From an uncultured Eggerthella sp. (lineage in GTDB: Bacteria > Actinomycetota > Coriobacteriia > Coriobacteriales > Eggerthellaceae), in assembly GCA_959607715.1 (NCBI GenBank), contig CAUHNN010000009.1, positions 1 through 64,000 of the forward strand: 64,000 nt of DNA, in the 5' to 3' direction. The notes below the pieces were generated by a model. The model saw only the letters and a program-made list of their open reading frames with translations, did no database searches and was not told the origin of the DNA. The number at the start of each line of letters is the position of its first letter. Positions within the stretch are counted from its first letter, which is position 1. The translations under genes were made by a program, and so were the position numbers. Of the stretch, positions 8,212-16,862 are shown piece by piece.

Positions 8212-8301
8212 CGATGGGCCAGACCGGAATAGGGAACGGGAAACAACGTTTAACGTACAATGGAAGCATCATTCACAAGGAATCGCCCTGAAGGAAGAAC
8301 C

Positions 8302-9291
8302 ATGTTTGAAACAGCCTCTCTCGCCGACTTGCCCGCTTTTCATGTCGGTCACGCCCAAAACGAACAAGCAGCAACCGGGTGCACGGTCGTGATCGCGCCT
8401 GAAGGCGCAACGTGCAGCGTCGACGTGCGCGGAGGCGGCCCTGCAACGCGCGAAACCGACCTGCTGAAGCCCGAGAACATGGTTGAAGCCGTCCATGCCG
8501 TCGTGCTTTCCGGGGGAAGCGCGTTTGGACTCGCGGCCTCGACGGGAGTCATGAATGAACTGGCGAAGCGCAACATCGGCTTCGAGATTGCAGGTACGCG
8601 CGTGCCGATTGTCGTGGGAGCCTGCCTATTCGACATCGTGTTCGGCGAAAATACCTATCCGGATGCCGCGATGGGCGCGAAGGCCGCATCGATCGCACTT
8701 GACGACGCGTCCCTCCCCGACGAAGGGAACGTGGGGGCCGGCTGCGGAGCGACCGTCGGCAAAATGCTCGATCCCACCCAGGCCATGAAAAGCGGTCTCG
8801 GCATCTGCGGGGTTCGCCTAGGGGACGTCATCGCCGTTGCGATCGTGGCTGTGAACGCGCTTGGCACCGTAGTCGATTTCGATGGAACTCCGCTTGCGGG
8901 CCATCGCGACGCCACGGGAGCCATCATGGACCCGCTTGCGCCTGTTTGCCTCATGACGCAAAACCCCGCAGCCGACGATGGCGGTCTCGAGGCGACTACC
9001 GGTCCGTGCGCAAACACCACGATCGGCGTCGTGCTCACCAATGCGAAGATCACGAAAGCGCAAGCCCAGAAGATCTCCTCCATCACGCATGACGCCTATG
9101 CGCGCGCCATCAAGCCCGTTCACACTTCAGCCGATGGAGACACCATCTTCACCATGGCCTCGGGCGAAGTGGAGGCGCCCTTCGATTTGGTAGGAGTGCT
9201 GAGCACCGAAGCGATGCAGGGAGCAATCGTCCGCGCCGCTAAAAACGCAAAAGGATCCCACGGGCTGCCTGCTGCTTGCGATTTGAACTAA
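8302..9291 (+). CDS. P1 family peptidase (DmpA/S58-type N-terminal nucleophile hydrolase)
   Basis: A 329-residue protein of the DmpA/L-aminopeptidase D-esterase family. Family landmarks are the early GCTVVIAPEGATCSVDVRGGGP region, SGGSAFGLAAS, GNVGAGCGATVGKM, and CANTTIGVVLTN, where autocleavage normally creates the N-terminal Ser/Thr nucleophile of the small subunit. The protein is cytoplasmic (no signal peptide). Substrates in the family range from D-amino-acid amides to beta-peptides, so specificity is open. The ATG at 8302 follows AAGGAAGAACC; an upstream in-frame ATG at 8260 would overlap a TACAAT box. It diverges from the dehydrogenase gene. Confidence 0.88.
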   Translation: MFETASLADLPAFHVGHAQNEQAATGCTVVIAPEGATCSVDVRGGGPATRETDLLKPENMVEAVHAVVLSGGSAFGLAASTGVMNELAKRNIGFEIAGTRVPIVVGACLFDIVFGENTYPDAAMGAKAASIALDDASLPDEGNVGAGCGATVGKMLDPTQAMKSGLGICGVRLGDVIAVAIVAVNALGTVVDFDGTPLAGHRDATGAIMDPLAPVCLMTQNPAADDGGLEATTGPCANTTIGVVLTNAKITKAQAQKISSITHDAYARAIKPVHTSADGDTIFTMASGEVEAPFDLVGVLSTEAMQGAIVRAAKNAKGSHGLPAACDLN

Positions 9292-9305
9292 ATGCATTTA
9301 CCCTG

Positions 9306-9357
9306 ATGAAGCCCTTTTTCGCCCAATGCCGACGGCAGGGTGCGAAAGAGGGCTTCA
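9306..9357 (+). terminator. Hairpin after the P1 peptidase gene
   Basis: TGAAGCCC ... GGGCTTCA arms extended by TTTTCGC/GCGAAA, with a roughly 18-base loop. There is no proper T-run after it, so termination is likely but weak. Confidence 0.5.
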
Positions 9358-9384
9358 TTATGCCCAAATGCACGAAAGGCCAAC

Positions 9385-10986
9385 GTGGATACGACCTCAC
9401 GCCCCACGTCAGAAAACCAGCACCAAGAACCTCACATCAACGTAGCGAAACTTCTACTCAACAGAGGAAAAAGATTTCTGTTAAACCACGCTGTTTTCAT
9501 GGTGGTTGCAGCGGTATTCGAGATCGCTCTGGGCTACTTCGGTCAGCACGCCTCTTCTCTGCCACCTCAGGCCCTTGTCATCATCTGGCTAGTCGCAACA
9601 AGCTGCCTTGCCGTCGCGATGACCTACCCCTACATAGTGAAAAAGCACAACGCAAAAGAGATGTTCAACGACGGAACCAAGGCCTCGTCGTTCATCAATG
9701 GTCGACTTGTGCGCGTTATCGTTAGTTTCCTTTTCTCTGCGCTTTTGCTCGCAACGTTGATGATAGCGACTCAAAAATGGGGAACGGCCCAATGGATCTT
9801 CGCCGTTCTCGGTATACCGGTCTATTGCGTGGTTTCCGATCTTTTGACAAAGCGCGAGATACAACCCCTCTACAAGGATTTCTATCAGACGAGAGGATCC
9901 ATGCTGTGGGCTTGGATCGGCACAGGGATCGTCTTGACGATCCTCTTCGCTTTAGCCGGTTTTGCCAGCGTTCCGAAAGACCACATCTCCCTTGGAGCCG
10001 CATTTTCCCAGGTGCCGCTTTTGTTCGCTGGATCATCCTCGCCTCTTCTCGAGGAAATCGGCAGAATAGGATACCTTATCGACGGCTACACGAGATATAC
10101 GATTTCCTGGTGGTTTGCAGGAGATGCCTTTATCTACCTGATCATCAGCCTTGCCCTGTGCTTTTCCACTGCCCTGTCTTTATCACAGTTCCTCAGCTTG
10201 TTCATGCTGATCACGTCAAAGCCCACCGAGCTTTTGCTCGTCTTCCGTCCGATCGAGGAAAAGGACAGTACGCGCATCAAAATCAAAAGCGCGTTGCAGC
10301 CGATAGGAGCCATCGTCGCTTCCAGCATCGCTCTATTCCTCTGCTTCACCGTAGCCAATGAGCACGTGAGCGATATCCGTGACAGCAACCTTCATTCCAC
10401 CACCATGCTATTCATCAAGGAGCAGAGCAACCTTGTTGTCTACGATGCCGACGGGAAGAAATACGACCAGGAAGCCGTCGACAGCGCCTGCGAAAGCGCT
10501 CTTGAATCTTCAGCTGGCTACGAAGAGATCAAGAGCAGCCTCGTCACCTCGATCAATGAATATTACGACACCTGCGAAGCAAACGTCGACGGGTACCTTG
10601 ACTGGTACTACGGCTTACTACCATCCCTTCAGCGACTCATCTTCGGAGAAAATCACGACGAGATGCTTACAAAGTATCGAGAGGATCTTGTGTCGAAAGA
10701 GCGCCAAGGCGAGCTCGATGCCTCAATCAGGTCATACAACGCGGTGATAGCCGACGTTAAAAAGCAGACGCTCGAGAACCTATCCAAGCAGGACGCCTGC
10801 ACCGTTCCTGGATGGCTGATTTCGGAACAGTACGCCATCGAACAGTATTTCTCCATTTCCGAAATCGAGCCTTTGGCAGAGCTCGAGCTGCCCCAGGGCG
10901 ATTACAGCAACCGAGATACCTACCGAAGCGAAGTGCTCAATTCTCTGGAGACCAGCAGGCAAGCACTCCTTGAGAAGGTGAAGTAG
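9385..10986 (+). CDS. Large membrane protein of unknown function with extracytoplasmic C-terminal domain
   Basis: A protein of about 533 residues that I do not recognise. Roughly seven hydrophobic segments occur in the first 330 residues (for example FMVVAAVFEIALGYFG, LVRVIVSFLFSALLLATLMI and FIYLIISLALCFSTAL). A hydrophilic C-terminal domain of about 200 residues follows, rich in Asp, Glu, Ser and Tyr, including DEMLTKYREDLVSKERQGEL, which could be helical. GTG 9385 was chosen because AAAGG lies five bases upstream; GTG 9340 is inside the preceding hairpin. The N-terminal tail is polar. A sensor or cell-envelope role is conceivable but unsupported. It converges with the ADP-ribosylglycohydrolase gene. 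Confidence 0.7.
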   Translation: MDTTSRPTSENQHQEPHINVAKLLLNRGKRFLLNHAVFMVVAAVFEIALGYFGQHASSLPPQALVIIWLVATSCLAVAMTYPYIVKKHNAKEMFNDGTKASSFINGRLVRVIVSFLFSALLLATLMIATQKWGTAQWIFAVLGIPVYCVVSDLLTKREIQPLYKDFYQTRGSMLWAWIGTGIVLTILFALAGFASVPKDHISLGAAFSQVPLLFAGSSSPLLEEIGRIGYLIDGYTRYTISWWFAGDAFIYLIISLALCFSTALSLSQFLSLFMLITSKPTELLLVFRPIEEKDSTRIKIKSALQPIGAIVASSIALFLCFTVANEHVSDIRDSNLHSTTMLFIKEQSNLVVYDADGKKYDQEAVDSACESALESSAGYEEIKSSLVTSINEYYDTCEANVDGYLDWYYGLLPSLQRLIFGENHDEMLTKYREDLVSKERQGELDASIRSYNAVIADVKKQTLENLSKQDACTVPGWLISEQYAIEQYFSISEIEPLAELELPQGDYSNRDTYRSEVLNSLETSRQALLEKVK

Positions 10987-11044
10987 CTATACCGCTCAAC
11001 CTTCACCGCGCCTTCCGAAACGTAGACCCCTTCAACCTCGCATA

Positions 11045-11875
11045 CTAAAACAAGCACCGATCGATAACGTCCTTGCCGCGCAATGACTCCACCCATTCAG
11101 CAGGGATCGCATCGAATCCGTACATCGCAGCCGCAAGCGCCCCGGCGACACAAGCGGTGGTGTCGGTATCGTGCCCGAGTTCAACGGCTGCGGTGACGCA
11201 CTCGACGTACGACGTCGTAGTCAAAGCACACCACAGAGACGCCTTAAGCGTGTCGAGCACGAACCCATGAGACGGCACCTGATCGCGTTCGAGCGCATCA
11301 AGGCCGTAAAGGAAAGAAAACCTCTCGTCATCGGGCACCGCAGACTCGATAGAAGCCGCCAACTCCTTGCCAGCAAGCACGTCTCTCATAATATGAACGA
11401 AGACCACGCATGCAGTGGTCGAAATCGGATGGGCATGCGTGATGGCCGAAACCGATCTAATCGCTTCATCCCTTGCCTTCGTGAAGGCAAGCGGCGCGAT
11501 ACGCATGAGCGAGCCGTTGCCGTTCGAGTATTCGTGATCGGCGCCGTATCCTTGATTGAGGGCCTCTGCCGTAGCGTTGCCCACATCGAACACGTACCCA
11601 TCTGCCGTATAGGATCCGCGGAACAACCAGTTCCGAAACCTCTTGCGCATATCCTCGACGACCACCCGACCACCAGAGGCGCGAATGCTGTCGCAGGACG
11701 CGATCAGCAACGAAGTGTCGTCGGAAAACGTGCCCCTGGGCACATCGTGAGCGCCCCCATCGGTCATTCCTTCACACGTGAACGTATCACGATCGCGAAA
11801 TTCGAATGGAACGCCCAGTGCATCGCCCACGGCGGCGCCATAAACAACATCTCGCAAACGAGCCGCATCAACCAT
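11045..11875 (-). CDS. ADP-ribosylglycohydrolase family protein
   Basis: A 276-residue ARH/DraG-fold protein. It shows GAAVGDALGVPFEF at the N-terminus, the metal-binding GTFSDDTSL, the NGNGSLMRIAPLA segment and the second metal-binding ELGHDTDTTACVAGAL near the C-terminus. These acidic residues bind the two Mg ions that position ADP-ribose. The family removes ADP-ribose from proteins or small molecules. No ADP-ribosyltransferase or dinitrogenase reductase is encoded nearby, so the target is unknown. The length is close to DraG (about 290). Confidence 0.9.
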   Translation of the reverse strand: MVDAARLRDVVYGAAVGDALGVPFEFRDRDTFTCEGMTDGGAHDVPRGTFSDDTSLLIASCDSIRASGGRVVVEDMRKRFRNWLFRGSYTADGYVFDVGNATAEALNQGYGADHEYSNGNGSLMRIAPLAFTKARDEAIRSVSAITHAHPISTTACVVFVHIMRDVLAGKELAASIESAVPDDERFSFLYGLDALERDQVPSHGFVLDTLKASLWCALTTTSYVECVTAAVELGHDTDTTACVAGALAAAMYGFDAIPAEWVESLRGKDVIDRCLF

Positions 11876-12171
11876 GATCTCAGTCCTTTCCTTCGCCTAC
11901 ACTGCGTCGGAAGCATCTAGGCACACAACTACCCATCTAACCTGTAATCTATACCTTAGTCGCGATGAATGCAGGGCGGTCTTGAGGAAAGCGAGCAACC
12001 TGCTTCGCCCCTCCAGCGTGTTCGTTTTCGTCGTCGATACGGTCGCATGCCGGGAACCCGACGACGAGGAATACCGCCTCACCGCGCAAGGGACGACGCG
12101 AACCGGGGATCTTATCGCCCTGTCTCCGAAGAAGCAGAGCATCCCGCACAGAGCTCGATGCAGAGGATCGA
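11876..12171. other. Intergenic region, no convincing gene
   Basis: About 296 bases between the ADP-ribosylglycohydrolase start and the rluD stop. An open plus-strand frame of about 103 codons runs across it, but it overlaps the hydrolase start codon, has no SD and no motif I recognise. It may contain a decayed gene. Confidence 0.4.
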
Positions 12172-13236
12172 TTAAAGGTGGCTGAATGATTCCACGGTTC
12201 CCTGAGGAAGCGACTCAAGTACTCCACGCCCGTCTTCGATGTAATGGGCCAGCACTTCCCTACCATCGGCCGTCAAGCCAATGCGACGGTCCTTCAGCTG
12301 ACGAAGCACTCCTAGAAGGTCGGCAGGAAGAGGCGCCAGGAAATCGAGCGTCTCGTGCGTGCGAGGGTGCTCGAATTCGACGTAATACGAATGAAGGAAC
12401 TGACGGGTCAAACCGAGATTGTCGGCCTTGCCGGGAGTGCCGTAGGTAGGATCACCGACACACCAATGCTTGATGTACTCCATATGGACGCGAATCTGAT
12501 GAGTGCGGCCGGAATACAGCTTGCACTCCACCAAGGTGAAACCGTTGTCCTTGCTCCCCGCCTCGAAGCGCTCAAGGACCTTGAACGTCGTAACGCTCGA
12601 TCGAGCTTGAGGCTTATCGGAAACCTGCATACGCAAACGGTTTTTATCGCTGCGAAAAATGGGGGCGTCGATGAGACCCGTATCGCTTGCGATGTTGCCG
12701 TGGACAAGGCACAAGTAACGACGATTCACATTGCGCGAACGGATCTCGTCCTGCAATTCGAAACCGATCTCGTCGTTTTTCGCGATAAGCAGAAGACCGC
12801 TTGTGTCACCATCGAGACGATGCACGATACCGGGGCGATCGTCCCCTTGGATATGGGCAAGATTCTCACGGCCGAATCGAGCGATCATCGCATTGCACAA
12901 GGTCCCGTCAGGATGACCCGGCGAAGGATGGCAGATAAGACCAGCCTGTTTATTGATAACGGCCAGGTCTTCATCTTCGTAGTACACATCGAGCGGAATA
13001 TCCTGAGGCTCAAGATAGACGCGATCGTTCTGCTCGAATTCCTCGAAGACGACGAAGTCGCCCACATGGACGATCGTTTTCTTCGTCGGCTCGGCTCCAT
13101 TGACGAAGACTTTACCTGCCTCGATTTGCTTTACGGCCTTGCTGCGGGACTCGTAATGACCCGCTTCGAACAAAAAAGAATCAAGGCGCATATCGCCGTA
13201 CGCTTCGGAAACCGTGGTCGAAAGACTGCGAGCCAT
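12172..13236 (-). CDS. rluD: RluA-family 23S rRNA pseudouridine synthase
   Basis: A 354-residue protein with an N-terminal S4 RNA-binding domain (RLDSFLFEAGHYESRSKAVKQI, residues about 15-75) and an RluA-type catalytic domain. The catalytic aspartate lies in GIVHRLDGDTSGLLL, and the conserved CKLYSGRTHQIRVHM follows. It converts uridines in rRNA to pseudouridine; assignment to RluD specifically is by architecture. ATG 13236 has AAGGAG at a good distance. The start overlaps the lspA stop region, so it is co-transcribed with ileS and lspA. The C-terminal roughly 45 residues after LLGVLRQLKDRR extend beyond the usual domain. Confidence 0.93.
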   Translation of the reverse strand: MARSLSTTVSEAYGDMRLDSFLFEAGHYESRSKAVKQIEAGKVFVNGAEPTKKTIVHVGDFVVFEEFEQNDRVYLEPQDIPLDVYYEDEDLAVINKQAGLICHPSPGHPDGTLCNAMIARFGRENLAHIQGDDRPGIVHRLDGDTSGLLLIAKNDEIGFELQDEIRSRNVNRRYLCLVHGNIASDTGLIDAPIFRSDKNRLRMQVSDKPQARSSVTTFKVLERFEAGSKDNGFTLVECKLYSGRTHQIRVHMEYIKHWCVGDPTYGTPGKADNLGLTRQFLHSYYVEFEHPRTHETLDFLAPLPADLLGVLRQLKDRRIGLTADGREVLAHYIEDGRGVLESLPQGTVESFSHL

Positions 13237-13241
13237 GGAAA

Positions 13242-13832
13242 TCACTCCTTCACATCATCGGAACGCTTCACGGAAGCTCCCCGATCAAGAGGGCGCGCAT
13301 CGTCGGAATGTTCATCGCGACCGATGAGCGCAACCCACACAAGGGCCAAGCAAACGACACCGCACGTAACGCCGATATCCGCCACGTTGAACGTGGGGAA
13401 ATCGATGAAACGCGGGGAAATGAAATCGACCACGTACCCGTAGACAATGCGATCGTACAAGTTGCCGATGCCTCCCGCAAAGACGAGGGCACACGAAACC
13501 ACTTCGAACACACCCGCCCGCGGCGAGCGCCACCAGGCGTAGCCGAGAAGAGCAAGGCACAATAGCGCAGTGAAAAGGATGATCGGAGAAAGAGCACCGG
13601 AAAAGGCACCCCATGCAACTCCTTTGTTATGAACGAGGCTGAACTGAAGCACATCCCCGAAACGAACTGCGATCTGCCCAGGAGAATACGAGGAATCGAA
13701 ATAGATCTTCGATGCGCGATCGATCACGAACCAAACGAGCACGCAGCCTGTCCAAAGGGCAAGATTGCGTGCTCGAGTTCGGCGAGGGGCGCCCTGAGGC
13801 GCCCCATGGGATATCTGCTGAGACGATGCCAT
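13242..13832 (-). CDS. lspA: Lipoprotein signal peptidase (signal peptidase II)
   Basis: A 196-residue membrane aspartyl protease that removes signal peptides from prolipoproteins after diacylglyceryl transfer. Four hydrophobic helices are visible. The family motifs are FSLVHNKGVAWGAF and, near the end, AGGIGNLYDRIVYGYVVDFIS with FNVAD; the Asp of NLYDR and the Asp of FNVAD are the catalytic pair. A basic N-terminal tail and a hydrophilic C-terminal tail of about 25 residues are longer than in the E. coli enzyme. It lies between ileS (18-base gap) and rluD. Confidence 0.95.
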   Translation of the reverse strand: MASSQQISHGAPQGAPRRTRARNLALWTGCVLVWFVIDRASKIYFDSSYSPGQIAVRFGDVLQFSLVHNKGVAWGAFSGALSPIILFTALLCLALLGYAWWRSPRAGVFEVVSCALVFAGGIGNLYDRIVYGYVVDFISPRFIDFPTFNVADIGVTCGVVCLALVWVALIGRDEHSDDARPLDRGASVKRSDDVKE

Positions 13833-13850
13833 AGAAAGAACGCGAAACGC

Positions 13851-16694
13851 CTATTCTTCTTCGAAACCAAGCGCATCAAGCGCTTCGGCGCACCGTGCGC
13901 ACACGTGCGGATGAGAAGCGCTCGTGCCGAGTTCGCGGAAATTCCAGCAGCGCGGGCACTTCTCGCCCGTCGCCGCCGAGATCTCGGCAGCCAATTCATC
14001 ACCGACGACGAACGAAACATCAGCAACGATGAAAAGCTCGACGAAGACATCCTTGTCATACCCCGAAAGAACATCGATGAGATCCTGAGGGGCCGTAACG
14101 GTAACGACGGCTTCCTGGCTCTTGTTGATGGCCTTGGCACCGCGCGCCTCTTCGAGGGCCTTGGTCACGACATCGCGCACGTCGAGAACCGTCGTGAAGG
14201 AAGCGAACAGGGCCTCCTGCTCGTCCGAAGGCGGAAGAGCAGGCGTGAAATCTTCAGCGGTGGGCCAACCGGCAAGCTGGACGCTTTCCTCGCGACCCTC
14301 GCGATTGCGCTCGGCGGAAGGATAATGCTCCCACACTTCTTCGCACGTGAAGGAAAGGACGGGCGACAGAACGCGCACGAGCGTTTCGAGAACGTTCATC
14401 AGCACGGTCTGGACAGCGCGACGGCGAGGGGAAGCAGGCGCTTCGGAGTACAGGCGATCCTTGGCAACATCCATGTAGACCGCGGAAAGATCGTTCACGA
14501 AGTCGTAGGCGATGCGGTAGACCTGGTTGTACCTGTAAGCATCGTAAGCTTCTTCGATGCCCTTCAAGGTCTTAGCCGTCTTGACCATCATGTAACGATC
14601 GATGGGCTCGAGAACCTCCCACGCCACGGCGTCGGCAGCGAAGTCGAAGTCTTCCAGGTTGCCCAACAGGAAGCGGAAGGTGTTGCGGAAACGTCGATAC
14701 GCGTCGGAGACCTGCTTCAAGATGTTGTCCGAGATGGAGACGTCCTGGGAGTAATCCACGCTGGAAACCCACAGACGAAGAACGTCGGCGCCGTACTTGT
14801 TGCACACCTCGGCAGGATCGATGCCGTTACCGAGGGACTTGGACATCTTGCGGCCCTCTTCGTCGACCGTGAAACCGCAGTGCATAACGGTCTTGTAAGG
14901 AGGCACGTCGTAGGCCCCCACGCTCGTCAGCAGCGAAGACTGGAACCAACCGCGATGCTGGTCGGAACCTTCGAGATACATATCCGCCGGGAAGCGAAGC
15001 CCCTCGTCGGCGCGGTGGCGGCAGACGCTCGTGTGGGAAACGCCGGACTCCCACCAGACGTCGAGGATGTCCTTCTCGGGTTCGAGCTCGGTGCATCCGC
15101 ACTTCTCGCAGGCGGTACCGTGGGGCAAGTACTCCTTGGGTTCCTTGGTGAACCAGGCGTCGGCGCCCTCCTTGTAGAAGAGGTCGATGACCGCATCGAA
15201 GGTTTCCGCCGTGGCCACCGTGGAACCGCACTTCGCGCACTTGAAGACCGGGATGGGAACACCCCAGGAACGCTGACGGGAAATGCACCAGTCGGGACGA
15301 TCGGCGACCATGGAGCCAATGCGGCGGGAAGCCCACGACGGCACCCATTCGACCTTGTTCTCGATAGCGTCAAGCGCCTTGGTGCGAAGGTCGTTCTTGT
15401 CCATGGAGACGAACCACTGATCGGTCGCGCGGAAGATGACCGGCTCGTGGCAACGCCAGCAGTGCGGATAGCTGTGGCTGATGTCAACATGGGCAACCAA
15501 GGCGCCCTGTTCGCGCAGCCACTCGATGATGACAGGGTTCGCCTCGTCGACGTCGAGGCCGGCGAAACGACCGGCTTCGTCGGTGAGGACGCCGTTGTCG
15601 TCTACCGGCATGAGGATAGGCAGGTCGAACTCAAGGCCGACCGCGTAGTCTTCCTGGCCGTGGCCGGGAGCCGTGTGAACGGCGCCGGTACCGGAATCGA
15701 GCGTGACGTGATCGCCGTAGATGACGATGCCCTTGAGATCCTGGCGGATGGGGCACGTGTAGCTCGTGCCGACGAGATCGCGGCCCTTGACGGTAACGAC
15801 TTCGCCCTGAGCATCCTTAACCGGCTCATAGCTCGTCCATCCCGCGGTGGATGCAACGTCTTCGAGCAGATCGTAGGCCATGATGGTGTACGTGCCGTCG
15901 GCGTTGACCATGATGTAGTCGGCATCGGGGGCAAGGCAGACGGCGGTGTTGGCGGGAAGGGTCCACGGCGTCGTGGTCCAGATCAGGATATGAGCGGGAT
16001 CCTGAACGCCCGCCGCCTCGAAGACGGGCGGCACCGCATCGAGCTTGAAGTTGACGAAGATGGAAGGAGACGTTTCGTCGCCGTACTCGATTTCGGCTTC
16101 GGCAAGCGCGGTGTGACAGCGCTTGCACCAGTGGATGGGCTTGCGGCCGCGATACACCGAGCCGTTGAGGTACATGGTCTTGAAGATCTCGACGTTGCCG
16201 GCCTCGAAATTCGGGGTGAACGTGAGGTAGGGCTTGTCCCATTCCGCGTTTACGCCGAGGCGTTTGAAGCCGTTGCGCTGAAGATCGATATGCTCTTCAG
16301 CCCATTCACGGCACAGACGGCGAAGGTCGGGCTGGCTGATCTTGGCCATCTTCTCGGGGCCAAGAGTCTTCTCGACCATATGCTCGATCGGCTGGCCGTG
16401 GCAGTCCCAACCGGGAACGTACGGGGTGAAGAACCCGCGCTGAGCGTGGCTCTTGACGACGAAATCCTTCAGGATCTTGTTGAAGGAATGACCGATATGG
16501 ATAGGTCCATTCGCATACGGCGGGCCGTCATGGAGAACAAACGGCTTGTTGTCTTTGTTCTTGGCAAGGACCTTATGGTAAATGTCGATGTCGTTCCAGA
16601 ACTGGAGGCGCTTGGGTTCGTTTTCAGGCAGGTTCGCGCGCATCGCGAAATCGGTACGCGGAAGATTCATGGTTTGCTTGTAGCTGTTTGCCAC
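13851..16694 (-). CDS. ileS: Isoleucyl-tRNA synthetase
   Basis: A 947-residue class I synthetase. ATP-binding signature GPIHIGHSF is near residue 70 and KMSKSLGN near residue 600. A large editing domain lies between them. The C-terminus carries a zinc-binding module (CPRCWNF ... HVCARCAEAL) typical of bacterial type-1 IleRS. GTG 16694 has an AAAGG SD eight bases upstream; an ATG six codons further up (16712) lacks one. No T-box leader is visible in the short upstream gap, unlike many actinobacterial ileS genes. It is first in the ileS-lspA-rluD unit. Confidence 0.97.
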   Translation of the reverse strand: MANSYKQTMNLPRTDFAMRANLPENEPKRLQFWNDIDIYHKVLAKNKDNKPFVLHDGPPYANGPIHIGHSFNKILKDFVVKSHAQRGFFTPYVPGWDCHGQPIEHMVEKTLGPEKMAKISQPDLRRLCREWAEEHIDLQRNGFKRLGVNAEWDKPYLTFTPNFEAGNVEIFKTMYLNGSVYRGRKPIHWCKRCHTALAEAEIEYGDETSPSIFVNFKLDAVPPVFEAAGVQDPAHILIWTTTPWTLPANTAVCLAPDADYIMVNADGTYTIMAYDLLEDVASTAGWTSYEPVKDAQGEVVTVKGRDLVGTSYTCPIRQDLKGIVIYGDHVTLDSGTGAVHTAPGHGQEDYAVGLEFDLPILMPVDDNGVLTDEAGRFAGLDVDEANPVIIEWLREQGALVAHVDISHSYPHCWRCHEPVIFRATDQWFVSMDKNDLRTKALDAIENKVEWVPSWASRRIGSMVADRPDWCISRQRSWGVPIPVFKCAKCGSTVATAETFDAVIDLFYKEGADAWFTKEPKEYLPHGTACEKCGCTELEPEKDILDVWWESGVSHTSVCRHRADEGLRFPADMYLEGSDQHRGWFQSSLLTSVGAYDVPPYKTVMHCGFTVDEEGRKMSKSLGNGIDPAEVCNKYGADVLRLWVSSVDYSQDVSISDNILKQVSDAYRRFRNTFRFLLGNLEDFDFAADAVAWEVLEPIDRYMMVKTAKTLKGIEEAYDAYRYNQVYRIAYDFVNDLSAVYMDVAKDRLYSEAPASPRRRAVQTVLMNVLETLVRVLSPVLSFTCEEVWEHYPSAERNREGREESVQLAGWPTAEDFTPALPPSDEQEALFASFTTVLDVRDVVTKALEEARGAKAINKSQEAVVTVTAPQDLIDVLSGYDKDVFVELFIVADVSFVVGDELAAEISAATGEKCPRCWNFRELGTSASHPHVCARCAEALDALGFEEE

Positions 16695-16741
16695 GGTGCG
16701 ACCTTTCCTCATCTGGGCATGGATATCAGGGTAACTTGATT

Positions 16742-16788
16742 AGTATAGCTGAAGCGACCCATCCTCAGAGCTTGGATAGGTCGCTTCA
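16742..16788 (-). promoter_or_regulatory. Hairpin followed by ileS promoter
   Basis: Arms TGAAGCGACC/GGTCGCTTCA extended by TATCC/GGAT lie at 16750-16788 and would end the aminotransferase transcript or insulate it, although no T-run follows. TATACT at 16742-16747 comes right after, as a -10 for ileS. Confidence 0.5.
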
Positions 16789-16862
16789 TTGCATGAGTTA
16801 CATCATTATCGTCAGAAAACCTCATTGCCAGGCGCGATCCCCGGCCATACAAGGCTAATCCC

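Noticed and set aside
11874..12185. 103-codon plus-strand frame
   Set aside because: Starts inside the ADP-ribosylglycohydrolase start codon region, no SD, no domain; kept only as a note in the intergenic entry.
13629..16739. Very long open frame on the plus strand opposite ileS
   Set aside because: It is the antisense of a clearly conserved IleRS gene; long antisense frames are expected at this GC content, and it has no motif or SD.
16713..16862. Possible T-box leader of ileS
   Set aside because: The gap is too short and lacks the TGGNACCGCG antiterminator sequence; only a hairpin and a promoter are seen.
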